A stretch of 64,000 nt of DNA from Gorsachius magnificus (lineage: Eukaryota > Chordata > Aves > Pelecaniformes > Ardeidae): the NCBI GenBank assembly GCA_034008185.1, contig CM067086.1, positions 64,908,985-64,972,984 of the forward strand. The letters are read 5' to 3'. Both the position numbers and the translations under genes were made by a program. The notes under the pieces are model-generated. The model saw nothing but the letters and a program-made list of their open reading frames with translations, ran no database searches and had not been told where the DNA came from. This document shows, one piece after another, positions 1 through 12,296 of this stretch (position 1 is the stretch's first letter; every line of letters starts with the position of its first letter).

Positions 1-1872
1 GCTTTTTATCAGGAGAGTCTTTCCCAAAACTCGTTAGAGAAAAATGTTTGAAACAGTGGGAGTGACAGAAAGACAAAATGTGGAGTACCCACTGCTGGTG
101 ACTTTTTCTTTTTGAGATCAGGGTGGATGATGGTTTGTCAGCAATGTCAAGTACAGTGGACCCTGCCTTAAGGCTGAGCAAGGGATAAAGGACTCCTAAG
201 GTCCCTTCCAGCACTGTCTTTGGTAATTTCCGGCTTTGTTGAGGTAGGTGGATTTTGGAGCAGAAGAGGCTTGTGGAGAAGGATTTTTTCAGGTGACCCA
301 GAAGGTGCTGTTGATCTTGCCATGGGGAATAGTAAGATGAAGGAGGAATTGCCACTGCAGAAAACATACAGGTTTCTTTTATTTTTCTGTGTGCATGTCT
401 GAACTCCTTCCTCTTTCTCTGCCCTTTGTCACCGTTGCTCCCGCTGTGGGATGCTGTGGCAGCCAAGTTGGGCTCAGCAGAACCACCAGTGCACACTGTT
501 AATTTCTAATGGAAATTGCTGTTCCTGCTCTAGGGTCTCTGCTGCTCGAGTGGAAAGTAGAGGAGGATGGGGAATGTCATGCTGCTTGTGTTACCAGCTA
601 GGATGGGTTTTGCAGTGCCTGTGTTTGGTGTTGAGGGCCAAGTGGGTTTTGAGTGACAGGGTATGGAGCTGGCAGTGCAGTATTAACGCAAAATTTAAGG
701 GATTTGAAGGGGTCCAGCTTGCAGCCACACTTCTCCTTGTCCACATGCTTAAAGAGTCCCTGAGGCACAACATCTAGGCTTAGCGGCGGGGTTCTCGGTC
801 CTCAGCAGGTTCTTGTGGGGGAAAAAAACCCTTAAAAATCCTGAGTGTGAGATCACTTCTGCTGCATTACTAGTCTGTAGCACTGAAACACTGCAAGTCA
901 GATTGCAGAAACTGAGCTATGTGCTCTCACTTTACTTTGCACAGGCTCTGGGTGAGTCTGACTCGGCTCTGTGCTGATTTAACTCACTAAAATGGCAGAC
1001 AGCAAACAGCGGGTGAAAAAAAGCATGAATATTCTTTTTCTGTCTTTCATCTTTCCAGACTAGCAATTTTAAACACTGAGGAGGAACAAGCTCAGCACTC
1101 ACTTGGATAGTGCCATCATCATCTCGTCCTCTCCGTGGCCGAAGTTTTATGGCAAGAAAACCCCTAAAGAAACCCCTTGAGTGTCTGGGGAAAGGGGCTG
1201 GGAGTGGGTTGAGCTTTTCATCTGTGGAAATGTGCAAGTAGCTATTTTGTGCTTGCTTTCCCCTTCCTCTTTTTCAAATAAGATAACGCTGTCCCATCTC
1301 AGCTGAATATTTTAGTACTCACATGCCTGCACCCTGCCAGGGGAAGGACTTCTGTGGTTAACTAACAAGATAAAGCTGCCAGCCTCAGTGTTCAGCAAAC
1401 GACCTCAGTTGGTAATCTTCTTCCCATGTTCCTGTATGAAATGTTGCAGAGAAAATGCATCTGAGAAACTGCATAGTGTTTTCAAGAAATCCTTGTTTCG
1501 GGGGATGTAAAATTCTGTGAGAATTTCTTCCCTTACATTTTAGCAGGATTTCTTGGGAGACAGTTGAGGTTGTGTTGGTGTGGTTCTTTGTTCTTACTCA
1601 GTAACTTTTGAACTCATTGCCCCATTTGAAGCAAGCTATCTTACAAATTATTCTTATTGGAATAACAATGATTAGTATTAAGGTCCTATACATTCCAGTA
1701 ATAATTAGTCGGTATTGGAGGTCAGAGAATTGATGCAAGAGGCCAGGGTGGAGTGGGAAATCCTTCAGAGACAGGCTTTGCTGGCTCTGCTGTTCTGGGT
1801 TTGCTTATTTCCATGCTAGACAGAGCCAAGGGGACTTGAGCATGTCCAGCAATGACTGGAAGTCAAAAGGTT

Positions 1873-1887
1873 AAAAAAAAAAAAAAA
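1873..1887 (+). repeat. Poly(A) tract, 15 A
   Basis: An uninterrupted run of 15 A. No retrotransposon body is recognisable upstream, so it is called only as a simple repeat. Confidence 0.9.
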
Positions 1888-1931
1888 TCAAGGGAGATTT
1901 TCAAATGCATTTTAGTTTTGTGTTACTTCCT

Positions 1932-1945
1932 CCCCCCCCCCCCCC
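1932..1945 (+). repeat. Poly(C) tract, 14 C
   Basis: An uninterrupted run of 14 C, 45 bases after the poly-A tract. It is a likely site of length variation and sequencing error. Confidence 0.9.
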
Positions 1946-3577
1946 GCCAGGTGCACCAGATTTTTCTTTCCCCTACCTCCAAATGAGGCCATATCCTCCT
2001 TTCTAATAGATTCTGCCAAAACTGAAAGAAAAATCATTTTTCATGTAAATCCAACTTGCATCTGTGACTAGGACATGCTGCATCTTACCTTGCATGAGGC
2101 TTCTGAGCAGTTGTTGGTGATGAGGCTGAATGGATTAAACTAAGTCCCCATTTTCATTGCCAGTTAAAACAAGAAGTACTTGACCAAGCTTCCCAAATGT
2201 GGCTTAGCCAGCAGCTACCTTAGCTGAATCCCTTTGATCTTTCTACTGATTTTAGCCACCTTTTCCTTGCAATGGGCCAGCCTGGGGCTACAGACAGAGG
2301 CAAACTGCAGACATGACTTTTTATCTTGCATGCAGTCACATCCATTGGGCGATGGGGTGGAGGCATCTTTTAGACAGATGTGCACAGATGCCTAAATAGC
2401 CTGGTGTAGCAAATGAAGGTTGGGGGGAGCAAACAGGGATTTGCAGGGAGACCTTTGAAGAGGCTGTGATCAGTTGTACTGGAGCTGCTGGACCAGCTTT
2501 GAGCCCTTCAGAGGAAGCAGACAGCTGTGGAGCACTGTCCCCAGAGAAAGATTGGGGTTTTTTTGAACAGCTATAGCTCATCCTTGGGTAGAAAAATCAT
2601 GCAAAGTGAGCGGCACTGCTGCAGTACCAGCCTGGCTTGCACCGTATCCAGGTAATGAGAACTTGTGTTACGCTACCTTACAGCCTCAGCTGTACGTCCG
2701 CTGTGCTTCACTCATCTGCTTCTCCTTCTTATGATCCTTGCCTAAGAGGGACTTGTGACTGTGGTGATAATTATATCTCTCTATATATGTCTTCATATTC
2801 TGCTCCTTGAAGTGTCTGAAAGCTTCCTCTTTGATGTGATCCTGCTCACCAGAATACATTATACTTTCCCAAAACAAGTACTGTGCTTGTTATAATTATT
2901 GCAGAAGTGCTGAGCGTTTTCAAGTGCTTTTCATCATCCCCAAATGTGGAAATAGATGACTTAGCACTTTCCTTTTACTGCCAGCTGCTAAAGAGGCCAG
3001 TTCTGGATTAGTAGAGCACGGGCAAATCCATTGCAAAAGAAATGTCTGTGGTGGTTGTACAGCACTGGTACTGTGCAATGCTGGAGCTTGCGGTTTCTCT
3101 CCTCCCCTGTATGTAGACTGTTTTTTCTCCTTTGACTTGATTTCTAATTGCAATCAGCTCTCAGGGGCAGGTGCTGGCACTGGGCCCCAGTGTCTGGTAG
3201 AAGAAATGGTCCGTCACACTGTTGGTCATCTCACCTAAGGCAGCTATAAGGAAACTTCAGGGGTTGTCCAGGGTCTTTGTCTCTCCACCAGTGGGAAGCA
3301 TTGGTGAAAAACCTCTGGGCTTCACTTACCCTTTGGCAAAGGGGCAGCATTCAGATTATTGATTGTTTGATGGACCAAGTTAAGCCCCTGGTGGGGTGGG
3401 ACCTGCGTGCTAGGTGCTGTACAAATAAAGGGCAGGTTGATGCTGTGTTAATAATATTCTAAGTGCTTGTCACAGTCCAACATGTGTTGTTGCCTTCATT
3501 GTGGAGGAATTCCCAGACTCTTATAGCAGGTATTTGCTTATTAATTTTCATATCAGTAGAAACTAACACTAGTAATG

Positions 3578-3963
3578 ATCATAGAATTGTATAGGTTGGA
3601 AAAGACCTTTAAGATCATTGAGTCCAACCGTTAACCTGACACTGCCAAGTCCACCACTAAACTATGTCCCCAAGTACCATGTCTACTCGTCTTTTAAATA
3701 CCTCCAGGGATGGGGACTCCACCACTGCCCTGGGCAGCCCATTCCAGTGCCTGATAACCCTTTCAGTGAAGAAATTTTTCCTAATACCCAATCTAAACCT
3801 GCCCTGGTGCAACTTGAGGCCATTTCCTCTCATCCTATTGCTTGTTACTTGGGAGAAGAGACTGACACCCCCCCGGCTCTCCCCACCTATCAGGCAGTTG
3901 TAGGGAGTGACAAGGTCTCCCTTCAGCCTTCTCCTCCCTCAGCTGCTACTCATAAGACTTGAT
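3578..3963 (-). mobile_element. CR1 LINE, 3' end, minus orientation
   Basis: The plus strand begins with the reverse complement of the CR1 3' terminus (ATCATAGAATTGTATAGG) and continues through the phrases GGTTGGAAAAGACC, AGTCCAACC, CCTCCAGGGATGGGGACTCC and GAAATTTTTCCTAATACCCA. All of these belong to the avian CR1 3' end read backwards. The copy is 5'-truncated, as most CR1 are, and seems to have an internal deletion near 3910-3945, where the leucine-rich coding tail should be. The 114-codon open frame lying over it is antisense and has no meaning. Confidence 0.93.
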
Positions 3964-6900
3964 CTGTCTTATTTTAAACCGAGGATAGACATCATCTAAG
4001 CTAACCAACATAACCAAGACCAGGCAATTCTGCCTAAGGGGGCTCCCCTACCAAATGTTTGAACCAGACTTTTTTTCATTAATTTTTAAAAAAAGGCTTG
4101 TTTAGCAGAATTGTACTCAAATTAGCTGTGACTGTCTACAGATGAATTTCTATCTCCAGAATGTAGCTTCTCTCTTCAACTTCTAACAAAAGCATTGAGA
4201 GCTACTTGCAAAAAATCAGTATTTCAAATTAAATCCCCAATGAGAATTCTCAAGAGAACACAGCTCCCCAGACAGTTTAATTCAATTTGTTGTCCTTAGA
4301 AAGAAAGCATACAACGTATTAATTTAGGGAATGGGACATAGGCTTTGCTGAGCTGCACAAACATATTATGAACACAATAGAGCCAGAGAATTCTTTGCAT
4401 GCAAATTAAAAAATAAATTTTCACCAAGCCTTTAATAAACTAATTAATCACAAAGGAAGACTAATACTCTGAAATGCAGAAACTTTTCCAGCCAGATTTG
4501 TTCTTTGCAGTGAGCCACTTTACCTGAAGATGCTTGCGGTTTGCTGGAAAAACTTCTCCTACTGGTTAATGCTGCTTTTTAAAAATAACCCTGCCCTTAG
4601 TAGCTGGAAGTGGTTAAGTGTCAGATTTAATGACGATATATCAGTTTGGCTGACGAAAAATGGTACCTCTCCCTAAAAGCAAGCTTTGCTTGCAGAAGAT
4701 TTGCAACTTACTAAAAATGGACTTATATAAGGAATTTTGCTAAATGAGTTTGATATTGCTCGCTGCTTTGGGATTCTCCAGGGGACAGAAAATCCTGGTT
4801 TACTTTCCAGCTTCACCTACTCTCTTGAGACTAATGAATATTTTTACTACAAGACCAGCAATGTTGCATCAGTAACGTTGGTCCCTTTCCCTCCTTCTTG
4901 TTTCACCTCTTCCAGATGATAGGAAGATGGAGGGCAATTCTGACACATGCCTCCAAGGTTTAGGGATGGTGGAAGCTACCTGATGTTGGTTTGAAGAAGT
5001 TCATTTTGTTGTTAATAGATGCTGGCTTGGCCTTTATTAACCCTTTCATACTGAATTTCCTTGGAATCTCGTTCTGTACACCTCTGGCTGTTCATTCACG
5101 TATTTCAGACCCTAGTTGCAATAACGGTTCTTTCAACCTCATTTTCTCAGGATATGAGGAAGTAATATTGCTGTTACTGTGTGCGTGTGTGTGGTGCTTG
5201 GCTCATCTTCTTCAAACTTCTGAATCTCTTGAATCTCAGTTGAATTCAGACTCCAATTCGAAGAGACTGTCTTTTTTGCTAGTTCTGTGCATACAGCAGG
5301 CAGGGTAAGGAGAGAAGACCCCAGCACCCTGCTCTGGGAAAGTATAGTGTGAGCTCAACCCTTACTTGGCATCAGAGGAACAACAAGCAGATCGTCCTTA
5401 TCCACTTTCTAATGACAAGAAAAGCTTTGGTCTGAGTTCACATCATCTTAGATACGAAAGCTAAATAATTGCAGGAGACAAAACTGCAGAAAACTAGGAT
5501 TTCTGTTGGGAAAACCACTTCTGGTTTTGAGATTCTCCAGGGTTTCTCCAAACAAAAATAGTTGTTTGTTTTAATCTATCACAGTTATTTCCCTGTTAGT
5601 TTTGTGTGCCTCAGCTTTTTATGGGTTGTATGCGTGTGTAGTGAAGAAATAGCGATGTTATGGAAAAGCAGGCGGGTCGTATTTCTCTCCAGGAAGAAGA
5701 ATAATCCTGTTGTTCCTGAGGTTTCTGAACGATTGTAGTACAAAGATTGACACCATCCCTGTGGATGCAGGAACAGGTCTTGTGTGCAGGAGTGTCTGTG
5801 CAAGCCTGGGGAGACGGGCTGGGTTTCCTGGGGCTGGTGCTCTCCTTGTCCGTACCAGGGCTTGTTCTGAGCCCCGCTGCAGCAGTTCAGAGCAGCGTAA
5901 CTGGTGCTCTAAAAGCATTTTACAGATGAGCGGCGTGTCTTCACCACAGAGCTGACCTGGATTTGATTGGGGATGTTGTCTCTGACTTGAACCCTGCCTG
6001 TGTATGCACATATGGTCAGCAGAGCCGTACCAGCTTGAGGAGAGAGGGGCTTTCATTGTCAGGTGGTTGGCACATGAGGGTGATGCCTGTGGCGTGATCC
6101 TTAATGACGATGACTCATCAGGTTGTCATGGACATCTCATTGCTTTGCCTATGACCATTTCTCTCAAGGAGAGGTGAAGGTGGGAGCAGATCATGAGTGA
6201 TGTTGAGTGAAATTGCAGCCACAGGAGGAATCTGTCCTTTTCTTTTGTAAGGTCATTTGCTTTAATATTTAGCTGGGATTAACGTAACTCCAACAGCTTT
6301 GGGTATGGTGTCCCTCCTTCCAAATGATGGCATCTTGTTTTCGAGACTTTCTTGGGTATCCTGAAAGCCCTGAAAATTACCTGCTCCGAAGAAGGGACAG
6401 TTGCCAGCTTTTAGATTCACTACCTGAGTTGGGATTTCACTGGTAAGTGTGATTAATGGGGACTGATGGGGGCTGCTAAAAATTCAGCAGGATGTTTGGG
6501 CACAGTGGCACTCCTCTGGATTCAGAACGTAGGCCTGGAAGGGACCTGTTTGAAGCCAGTGCTGTATGTAGCACAGCTCATGCTGCTTCGTGGGGGGTTA
6601 AGTAAAACTGGGAGCTTGGTTTGCTTGCTCTCTGGGGTACAAGTTGAATGCCGTTTTGGGAGAAGCTGTTAGGGCTGTTTTGTGCCTCATATCTGCATTC
6701 TTCATCTCTGGTGTTCTGCTGAGGAATTGGTTATTTAGCAGAGCTTGGAAAAGACAAGGGAACCATATCACAACAATGCCGTGCTGCTTTTGAATGGTTT
6801 GAGTCAAACAATAATTTAAATACTCGCGTGATACAGAGCTGCATCCCAAAGCTGTGCTCAGCACAACAGAGGTAGGTGGTTTCTCCCCACACACACACTC

Positions 6901-7084
6901 ACATGCAGTACCTGGGATCTGCTTTGTGTCCCATGGATTTCAGAGAGGTCTTTAGGTTGCTTTAAGTTATTCCAGTATGTTGTGGTGCCTCTGGGTCCCC
7001 ATTCACTCTTCCTTGGTGAGAAAGGTGACACGGAGTCCTCTCTGCGTTCTTCATGCAGGATGGAAAAACTCCAACTTTTGTTCT
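3964..7084. other. Non-coding DNA, no gene recognised
   Basis: Mostly AT-rich up to about 5.6 kb, then more mixed. There is a short GT-rich stretch near 5178-5196. The phrase GTAGGCCTGGAAGGGACCTG near 6531 recalls the antisense start of a CR1, but its flanks do not continue the match. The open frames of up to 132 codons near 5.7-6.0 kb overlap on both strands and show no family signature. Confidence 0.55.
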
Positions 7085-7591
7085 TTAGCAGACGGCTCCA
7101 GCATGGGTCCCTGCGGGGTCACCAGCCCTGCCAGCAAACCTGCCCCAGCCTGGGCTTCTCACCCCACGGGGCCACAGGTCCCACCAGGAGCCTGCTCCAG
7201 CCTGGGCTTCCCACAGGGTCACAGCCTCCTTTGGGCACCCCCTGCTCTGGCGTGGGGTCCTCCCCGTGCTGCAGGGGGAGATCTGCTCCCCCTGGGCTGC
7301 AGGGGCACAGCCCCCCGGGGGGAATCTCTGCTCTAGTGCCTGGAGCCCCTCCTGCCCTCCTGCTGCACTGGCTGCAGGGCTGCAGGGCTGCTCCTCTCGG
7401 GTATTCCCACTCGTGTCTCTGGCTGCAGTCGCACAGGGTTTTTTTCCCCCTTCTTAACTATGTTATCCCAGAGGTGCTACCACCATCACTGATGGGCTCA
7501 GCCTTGGCCAGCGGCGGGTCCCTCTTGGAGCCAGCTGGCACTGGCTCTACCAAAACCTTGCCACACAAACCCAATACAGGAGGACAACTTT
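7085..7591 (+). repeat. GC-rich avian interspersed repeat (class uncertain)
   Basis: This segment reads like a dispersed repeat remembered from many bird genomes. The phrases CCAGCCTGGGCTTC (twice, 52 bases apart), GGGGAATCTCTGCTC, TGTTATCCCAGAGGTGCTACC, TTGGCCAGCGGCGGGTCC and ACCAAAACCTTGCCACACAA occur in the expected order. Compared with that memory there is a deletion just before 7550. The segment is far more GC-rich than its flanks and has short internal reiterations. Its class is unknown to me; LTR-derived is possible. The longest open frame of the window (6982-7605, 207 codons, proline, glycine and leucine rich) lies across it, and I take that frame to be a by-product of base composition. 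Confidence 0.6.
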
Positions 7592-8194
7592 TACAGGCCA
7601 TATGATCTTTTTCACCTTTTATTTGAGCTCTGAAGACCTGTTGGACTTTGGAGGTGTTGTGGGGCATGTCCTGACAGGATTTTTTTCTTTTGGGAAGGCT
7701 TTATCCATAGAAATGGAAGTATTTTGTGTGAACAGATGTTTGGCTTTCCATCTGGTTGGTATTTCTAGCAAATTCCTTATACATGGAGTTGGACACTGGT
7801 CTTAGCAGGTGCTCTGACCTCATGGTGACTGGCTGTTCTTTGATTTCCTTGTTTTATTTTTTCGTGTTGAATGGTCTTCTGCTCATCCTGGTGCAGACTG
7901 AGAAAACTTCCAACAAGCAGGGAAACTGCTTCCTCCGCAGCCCATTTCACAAGGCCAGTGCCTTTTGCAAGGCATTTCTTCATTCTGTCCATAGCATAGT
8001 TACATTTTTCCCTGTTCCTTTGGCTTTACCAGGAATTATGGTAATGTCCAGTCACTGTCTACAGTGTTTTATTCCTAAGGAGGCCCTGTGACTGCAGAGG
8101 AGTCTTGCCTTGTGAGGACTGTGTGTCTTCAAGGTATTTTAATGCTTTCCTCCCCTCCTCTGCAAGTAGATAAGATGCATAGGTGGATTAAGCA

Positions 8195-8208
8195 TTTTTT
8201 TTTTTTTT
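8195..8208 (+). repeat. Poly(T) tract, 14 T
   Basis: A simple homopolymer followed by CCTCTTCAG. It looks like a polypyrimidine tract and acceptor, but no coding exon follows. Confidence 0.85.
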
Positions 8209-11200
8209 CCTCTTCAGCTACGCTTTACACTTTCAAGATTGCATGCGGCCAGCTGGATGCAAGTAGCTTTCAAAGAACTGTTTGTGAACCAGAGAACAGT
8301 TCAGCCTTGGATTGCTGAGGGCTGGGCCTTGCGAGCTTTGCATTACTGAGCAGTTCAAATGTGAGTGTCAGGTCACCGGGCTGGCTGAGGGTTCAGGCAG
8401 GAGATGCACTCGGAATAGGTCTCCTCCCAGCTGGGAAGCACGAGGCGGTACTTCTGCCTTGGCTGGGTAGTAGACAGTATCCACATCACGTGGTGTAAAC
8501 ATCACTTAGTGCCTCAGAGGTGGCTTCTTGGTGACCTGGGTAACTCTAATGGAGGAAACGGTGCTCTCAAACCTCCCTGGGCTTTGGTGCTGCCTCTTCT
8601 GCTCCATCCCTTTGGAGGGGCAACCTGACCTTGTCTCTCAGGAACAGCTCTCTGCTTGGGCTTGACACTGTTTTAAACCTGGTCAGATCAGCGATCCAGT
8701 TCATGAAACAGGCCCACAAGCGTGGTGCAGCCGAAAGGAGGAAGCAGTCAGAAGGCAGAGTGTGGCATGAATAAATGTACGGGAAGGGAAGGGGGGGAAA
8801 ACACTTGAAACTGGCTTTTCTGCCAAAACCAGCACCTTGTCAAACTGTCCCTAGAGCATGAGTCAGATCTCTGCAGCCTGGCTGGGCTGGATGTGGAAAA
8901 CAGATCCACAAGCTGCCGTGGCTCGTCTTGACTGTGTCCCAGTGTGGTCACCGCTGCGGCAAACCAACAGCTGAGCTGAGCTAAGCAACCCAGCAATGAC
9001 TGTGGTAGCACCAGTCACAACAGCTCTCTGATGTTCACAGCAGGTAGTTTGGCTTATATATAATTTATCTTGTTTGCAGGCAGGGAGCTTGCTGCCCTGT
9101 CAGCTGCAGCAGGGAACGGCTCTGTGCTGGGAGTTTCGCTCTGGACTTCAAACACAGGTTCTGAATGCTCCTCTCCTGCCCTGAATTCAAGCTAGTTTCT
9201 TGAGTCTTTGGGTCTGACTATTACCTGTGGTTTGCAAAACTTGTCACGTCTGAACAAAGTAGGGTGAAAGTGCTCAGGAGAATCTAATCTGAAGAAAAGC
9301 GCAACGCTGGTTCTTAAGGGTGTGGGTGACGATGCCAAATACAAAGCACTGGAGAATCCCGCCTGCTGTCTTTCAGTGTTTCTTAAAAGATGAACACGCG
9401 GATGTGATATACAGGAGTGGGTTCAGTGCATGTGCTCACATTTGTCTGCATTTAAACAAATCTGCTCAGTGTTTGCTGTCCTGTTCTCCGCTGCCCTGGT
9501 CAGGCTGGGACTCGTGTGGCCTGAAACACCTCTCATGTCCCTTCAGCAATGCAGGGTCCATTGCCTTCTTGCTGTGGGAGTGTGCACCAATTTCATGCCC
9601 AGTGTATGAGATGTGGCAGCTCCCCTGGTGAATGAACATTTTGCAGTGTCTGTGGGTTGTACAAAAGATATCAGATAAGGTGAAAATAACGTGTGTTTAG
9701 AGTAGTTTGACCTTCTGTTGCTGCCTGCCTTCCTTCTAGGAGGTCCAGCTGCAAATGCTCAGATGGTCCCCACCGGTGCTTGCCAGCCAAGTACTTTTTG
9801 AATGAAGCAGTGAGTGTCTGCTTACTCATGAATCCCCACATAAAACCATCAGGGACCAGTAAAAAACACCGCTGGAAATTCATATAGGCTTTATTGGACT
9901 TTCTGGTAGGATCTACACTCTTCAATTACTGCTTACAGAAATTTTCCACTTACTAGAAATACCTTGGTCTTGTGGGCTGAAAAAAACATACGACTACAAG
10001 GGCACAGGGTATAACTACAGTTGTTCAGCATCTCTGTGGTCCTAGGAGATGGTTGTACAGATCAGATCCAGCTTGTACGAGGTGTCTCTACTGATCACAG
10101 GATGTTCAGCAAGGCAGAGCCCCAGCTTAATCAAATAATCTTCAGTATATCTAGTATGATTGTCTATATCTGACTATTTATAGCCTGATACCATGTGCAT
10201 CAGGCATATGTCCCAGATTGTATCTGAGAGTATGTTTGATAATAGATTTACAACTGTGGGAAAGAAAGGTGGTGACGGGCACAGAATTTAGATGTCTCTC
10301 TGCTGCTGCTTGGGTTCATATTTGTGTTTCTTAAGTATGTTATGGAAATGCAGAGGTGCTCCTGCAGCAGCAGTGATAGCTGTCTCTGGGGGTTTAATGT
10401 ATTTACTTACAGGATGACCCTGTCTGTGATTGTACCCTTGACTGGAAGTGAGAAATGGACTAGCAGGCATTTCAAGAGATACATAGCCTGCTGTGTCTGA
10501 TTCTGGGGAAGATTTTTGCAGAGAGACAGTGAATGCGGCTGGTAAATGAGCCTATATAGGATATGGGGGATACCAGATGGCTGTGTATGTTGCAGGCATA
10601 CAGACGTACCTGGTGGTTTGTAATCCTCTATCACTTGCAATCTTGACATCGAGACTAGATGTCTTCAATTTGGCAACACAAAACCGAAGCTGAACTAAAG
10701 CAGAAAGCCCCGAATGAGGTTCTGCTTTGTGTGAGCAGGCAGAACAGATTTTCCAATGGGATGACTTTAAAGGCAAAGAACTGTAAAGATGGTAAAATCT
10801 CCAAAGTTTTCTCCTGCCTTCAGCTATGCAGCTGTGAGGCTTGGAGTGATGCCTTGTGAGCCTCCTGCCTGCAAACTCTGGGGCTTTTTGCTTACCATCT
10901 TTGTCATCTTGGTCAAGATGGCTCATCTTCATAACAGCCATGGACAACTGGTGAGACCACAGGCAAATGCTTGAGTACTCACTGCATCTGAATTAAGAGA
11001 AGGAAGATCTACCTACAAAGAAGGAATAAATGATATATAGACTAATTGTTGCCCCACTGCTTTCTGTTTTTCTTAGTCACAGGTGGAAACCTTCAGCTGT
11101 AGCTTGTGTATGACCAGCTCCTTCAGCTTGACACAAGAGGGAAAGAGCTTTATAAGGTGATTCGTGGAAGATAATAGTTTTTCCAGAATTTCATGGAGAT

Positions 11201-11342
11201 ACGGAACTGTGGCAAAAGTGTTTATGCGCTTGTGTAAAAAAGGGATAAATCTGTAAGAGAACAAGGCATCATCTGTTCTCTTGCTCTGAGAACAGCTTGT
11301 TTTTTCAGAGATCTGTCCCTTCACGTGGGAGAGCTTTGTCAA

Positions 11343-11370
11343 CAAAAAAAAAAGTAAAAAAAAAAAAAGT
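11343..11370 (+). repeat. A-rich tract
   Basis: Two runs of A separated by GT, followed by GTT. No element body is recognised on either side. Confidence 0.85.
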
Positions 11371-11739
11371 TAAAACTTCCTGCATAACCTACAATTCCCA
11401 CTGGTCCCAAATAAAATGAGATGTAAGCACCTCTCTGACTTTAAATAGCACATGGGTAATCAGTTCTCAGAGTCTGGCAATAGCATCAGTAACACTGATT
11501 GGATTCAGGGAATTAAACAAAAGAACCGAATCTGTGCTGCTTTCATCTGCATTCTAGTGGCTGAGGAAAAAATCAATACTTCTTAGCTAAATAGGGGCAA
11601 TATTGTCAGCACTGAAAGTTATTTTCCATTCTCTGTACTCTATTTAGAGCTTGCAAATGATCTTGGGCCTGCCCAGCCAAGCCTTTGCAGAGGAAACAAA
11701 GGATGATTTGGGGGCTAAGACTGGAAATGGGTCTGAGGT

Positions 11740-11815
11740 TTGGTTTTAGTTCTCTGCTGTTCCACAGGCTCCTTGTGTGACCTTGGGAATATTCTTAAGC
11801 TCTCCGTAAAGTTTA
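11740..11815 (+). repeat. MIR-like SINE fragment
   Basis: The order TCTCTGCTGTTCCAC, then TTGTGTGACCTTGGG, then CTTAAGCTCTCCGTAAA follows the MIR core (CTCTGCCACTTAC, GTGTGACCTTGGGCAA, CTTAACCTCTCTG). The tRNA-like head is missing. It is very diverged, as expected for an amniote-age element. Confidence 0.45.
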
Positions 11816-12252
11816 GGCAATGTGTCTCCTTTTTTTGTGTCACATGCATTTAGGTGGGGAGCAGTTGTGGGCTGGTAGTCTCTGTTTATGACCAAGTTCA
11901 GCTGAGTCCATCTCCTTTTGTTCCTGGTGGACTTGGATCTTTCTCAGTTTTGGTTTGATGATGGTGTCTCATCCTTCGATGACTGGAGCTGCTACATGAG
12001 GTTGCTACCATCTATTTCCGCTTGTTAAGGGGTGAAGTCAGAGGGGCTGCTAAACCTCTCTGTGACCTTGGTCATGGCCACAAGGCCCTGGCTTGTCCTT
12101 TTCTGTAACTTTTCAAAATAAACTCAAAACAACTCTGCTGGCAGCCAGGAAGGGTGTCTCTGCTGTTTCTCTGTGCCAGCTATAATTTGCACCACCTTAA
12201 CTGGCTGAACACTTTTCAGTGATTTATAATTAATAGCGACACTTTCAAGGGT

Positions 12253-12296
12253 TGTCCTGGTTTCAGCTGGGACAGAGTTAACTTTCTTCTAGTAGG
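12253..12296 (+). mobile_element. Fragment of an avian ERV-type LTR, 5' end
   Basis: The segment begins TGTCCTGGTTTCAGCTGGG and continues through ACAGAGTTAACTTTCTTCTAG. This is the 5' end of an LTR family common in non-galliform birds. Similarity stops after about 44 bases, where a G/T-rich stretch begins, so the rest of the LTR is lost and no internal retroviral sequence is present. Confidence 0.6.

Larger units (their letters stand above)
1..3577. other. Non-coding DNA, no gene recognised
   Basis: No open frame here has a recognisable domain or convincing splice sites. Around 146-215 a stretch ending in a CCTAAGGTCCCTTCCAGC-like motif resembles the 3' tail of an old plus-strand CR1, but it is too short to call. 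Around 3398-3440 the string GTGCTAGGTGCTGTACAAATA resembles a phrase common in old L2/MIR-type repeats. The block also holds a poly-A and a poly-C tract, listed separately. Confidence 0.6.
7592..12252. other. Non-coding DNA with a MIR-like fragment
   Basis: No exon was recognised. The block holds a poly-T tract (8195-8208), an A-rich tract (11343-11370) and the MIR-like piece at 11740-11815. Open frames reach 131 codons (10552-10947, minus) without any known signature. Confidence 0.55.

Noticed and set aside
146..215. Old plus-strand CR1 tail
   Set aside because: Only one short phrase matches; not enough to call.
6518..6552. Antisense CR1 start (GTAGGCCTGGAAGGGACC)
   Set aside because: The match does not continue into the expected TCTAGTCCAAC-type phrase.
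6982..7605. 207-codon open frame as a gene
   Set aside because: It lies over a dispersed GC-rich repeat, is low in complexity and has no domain.
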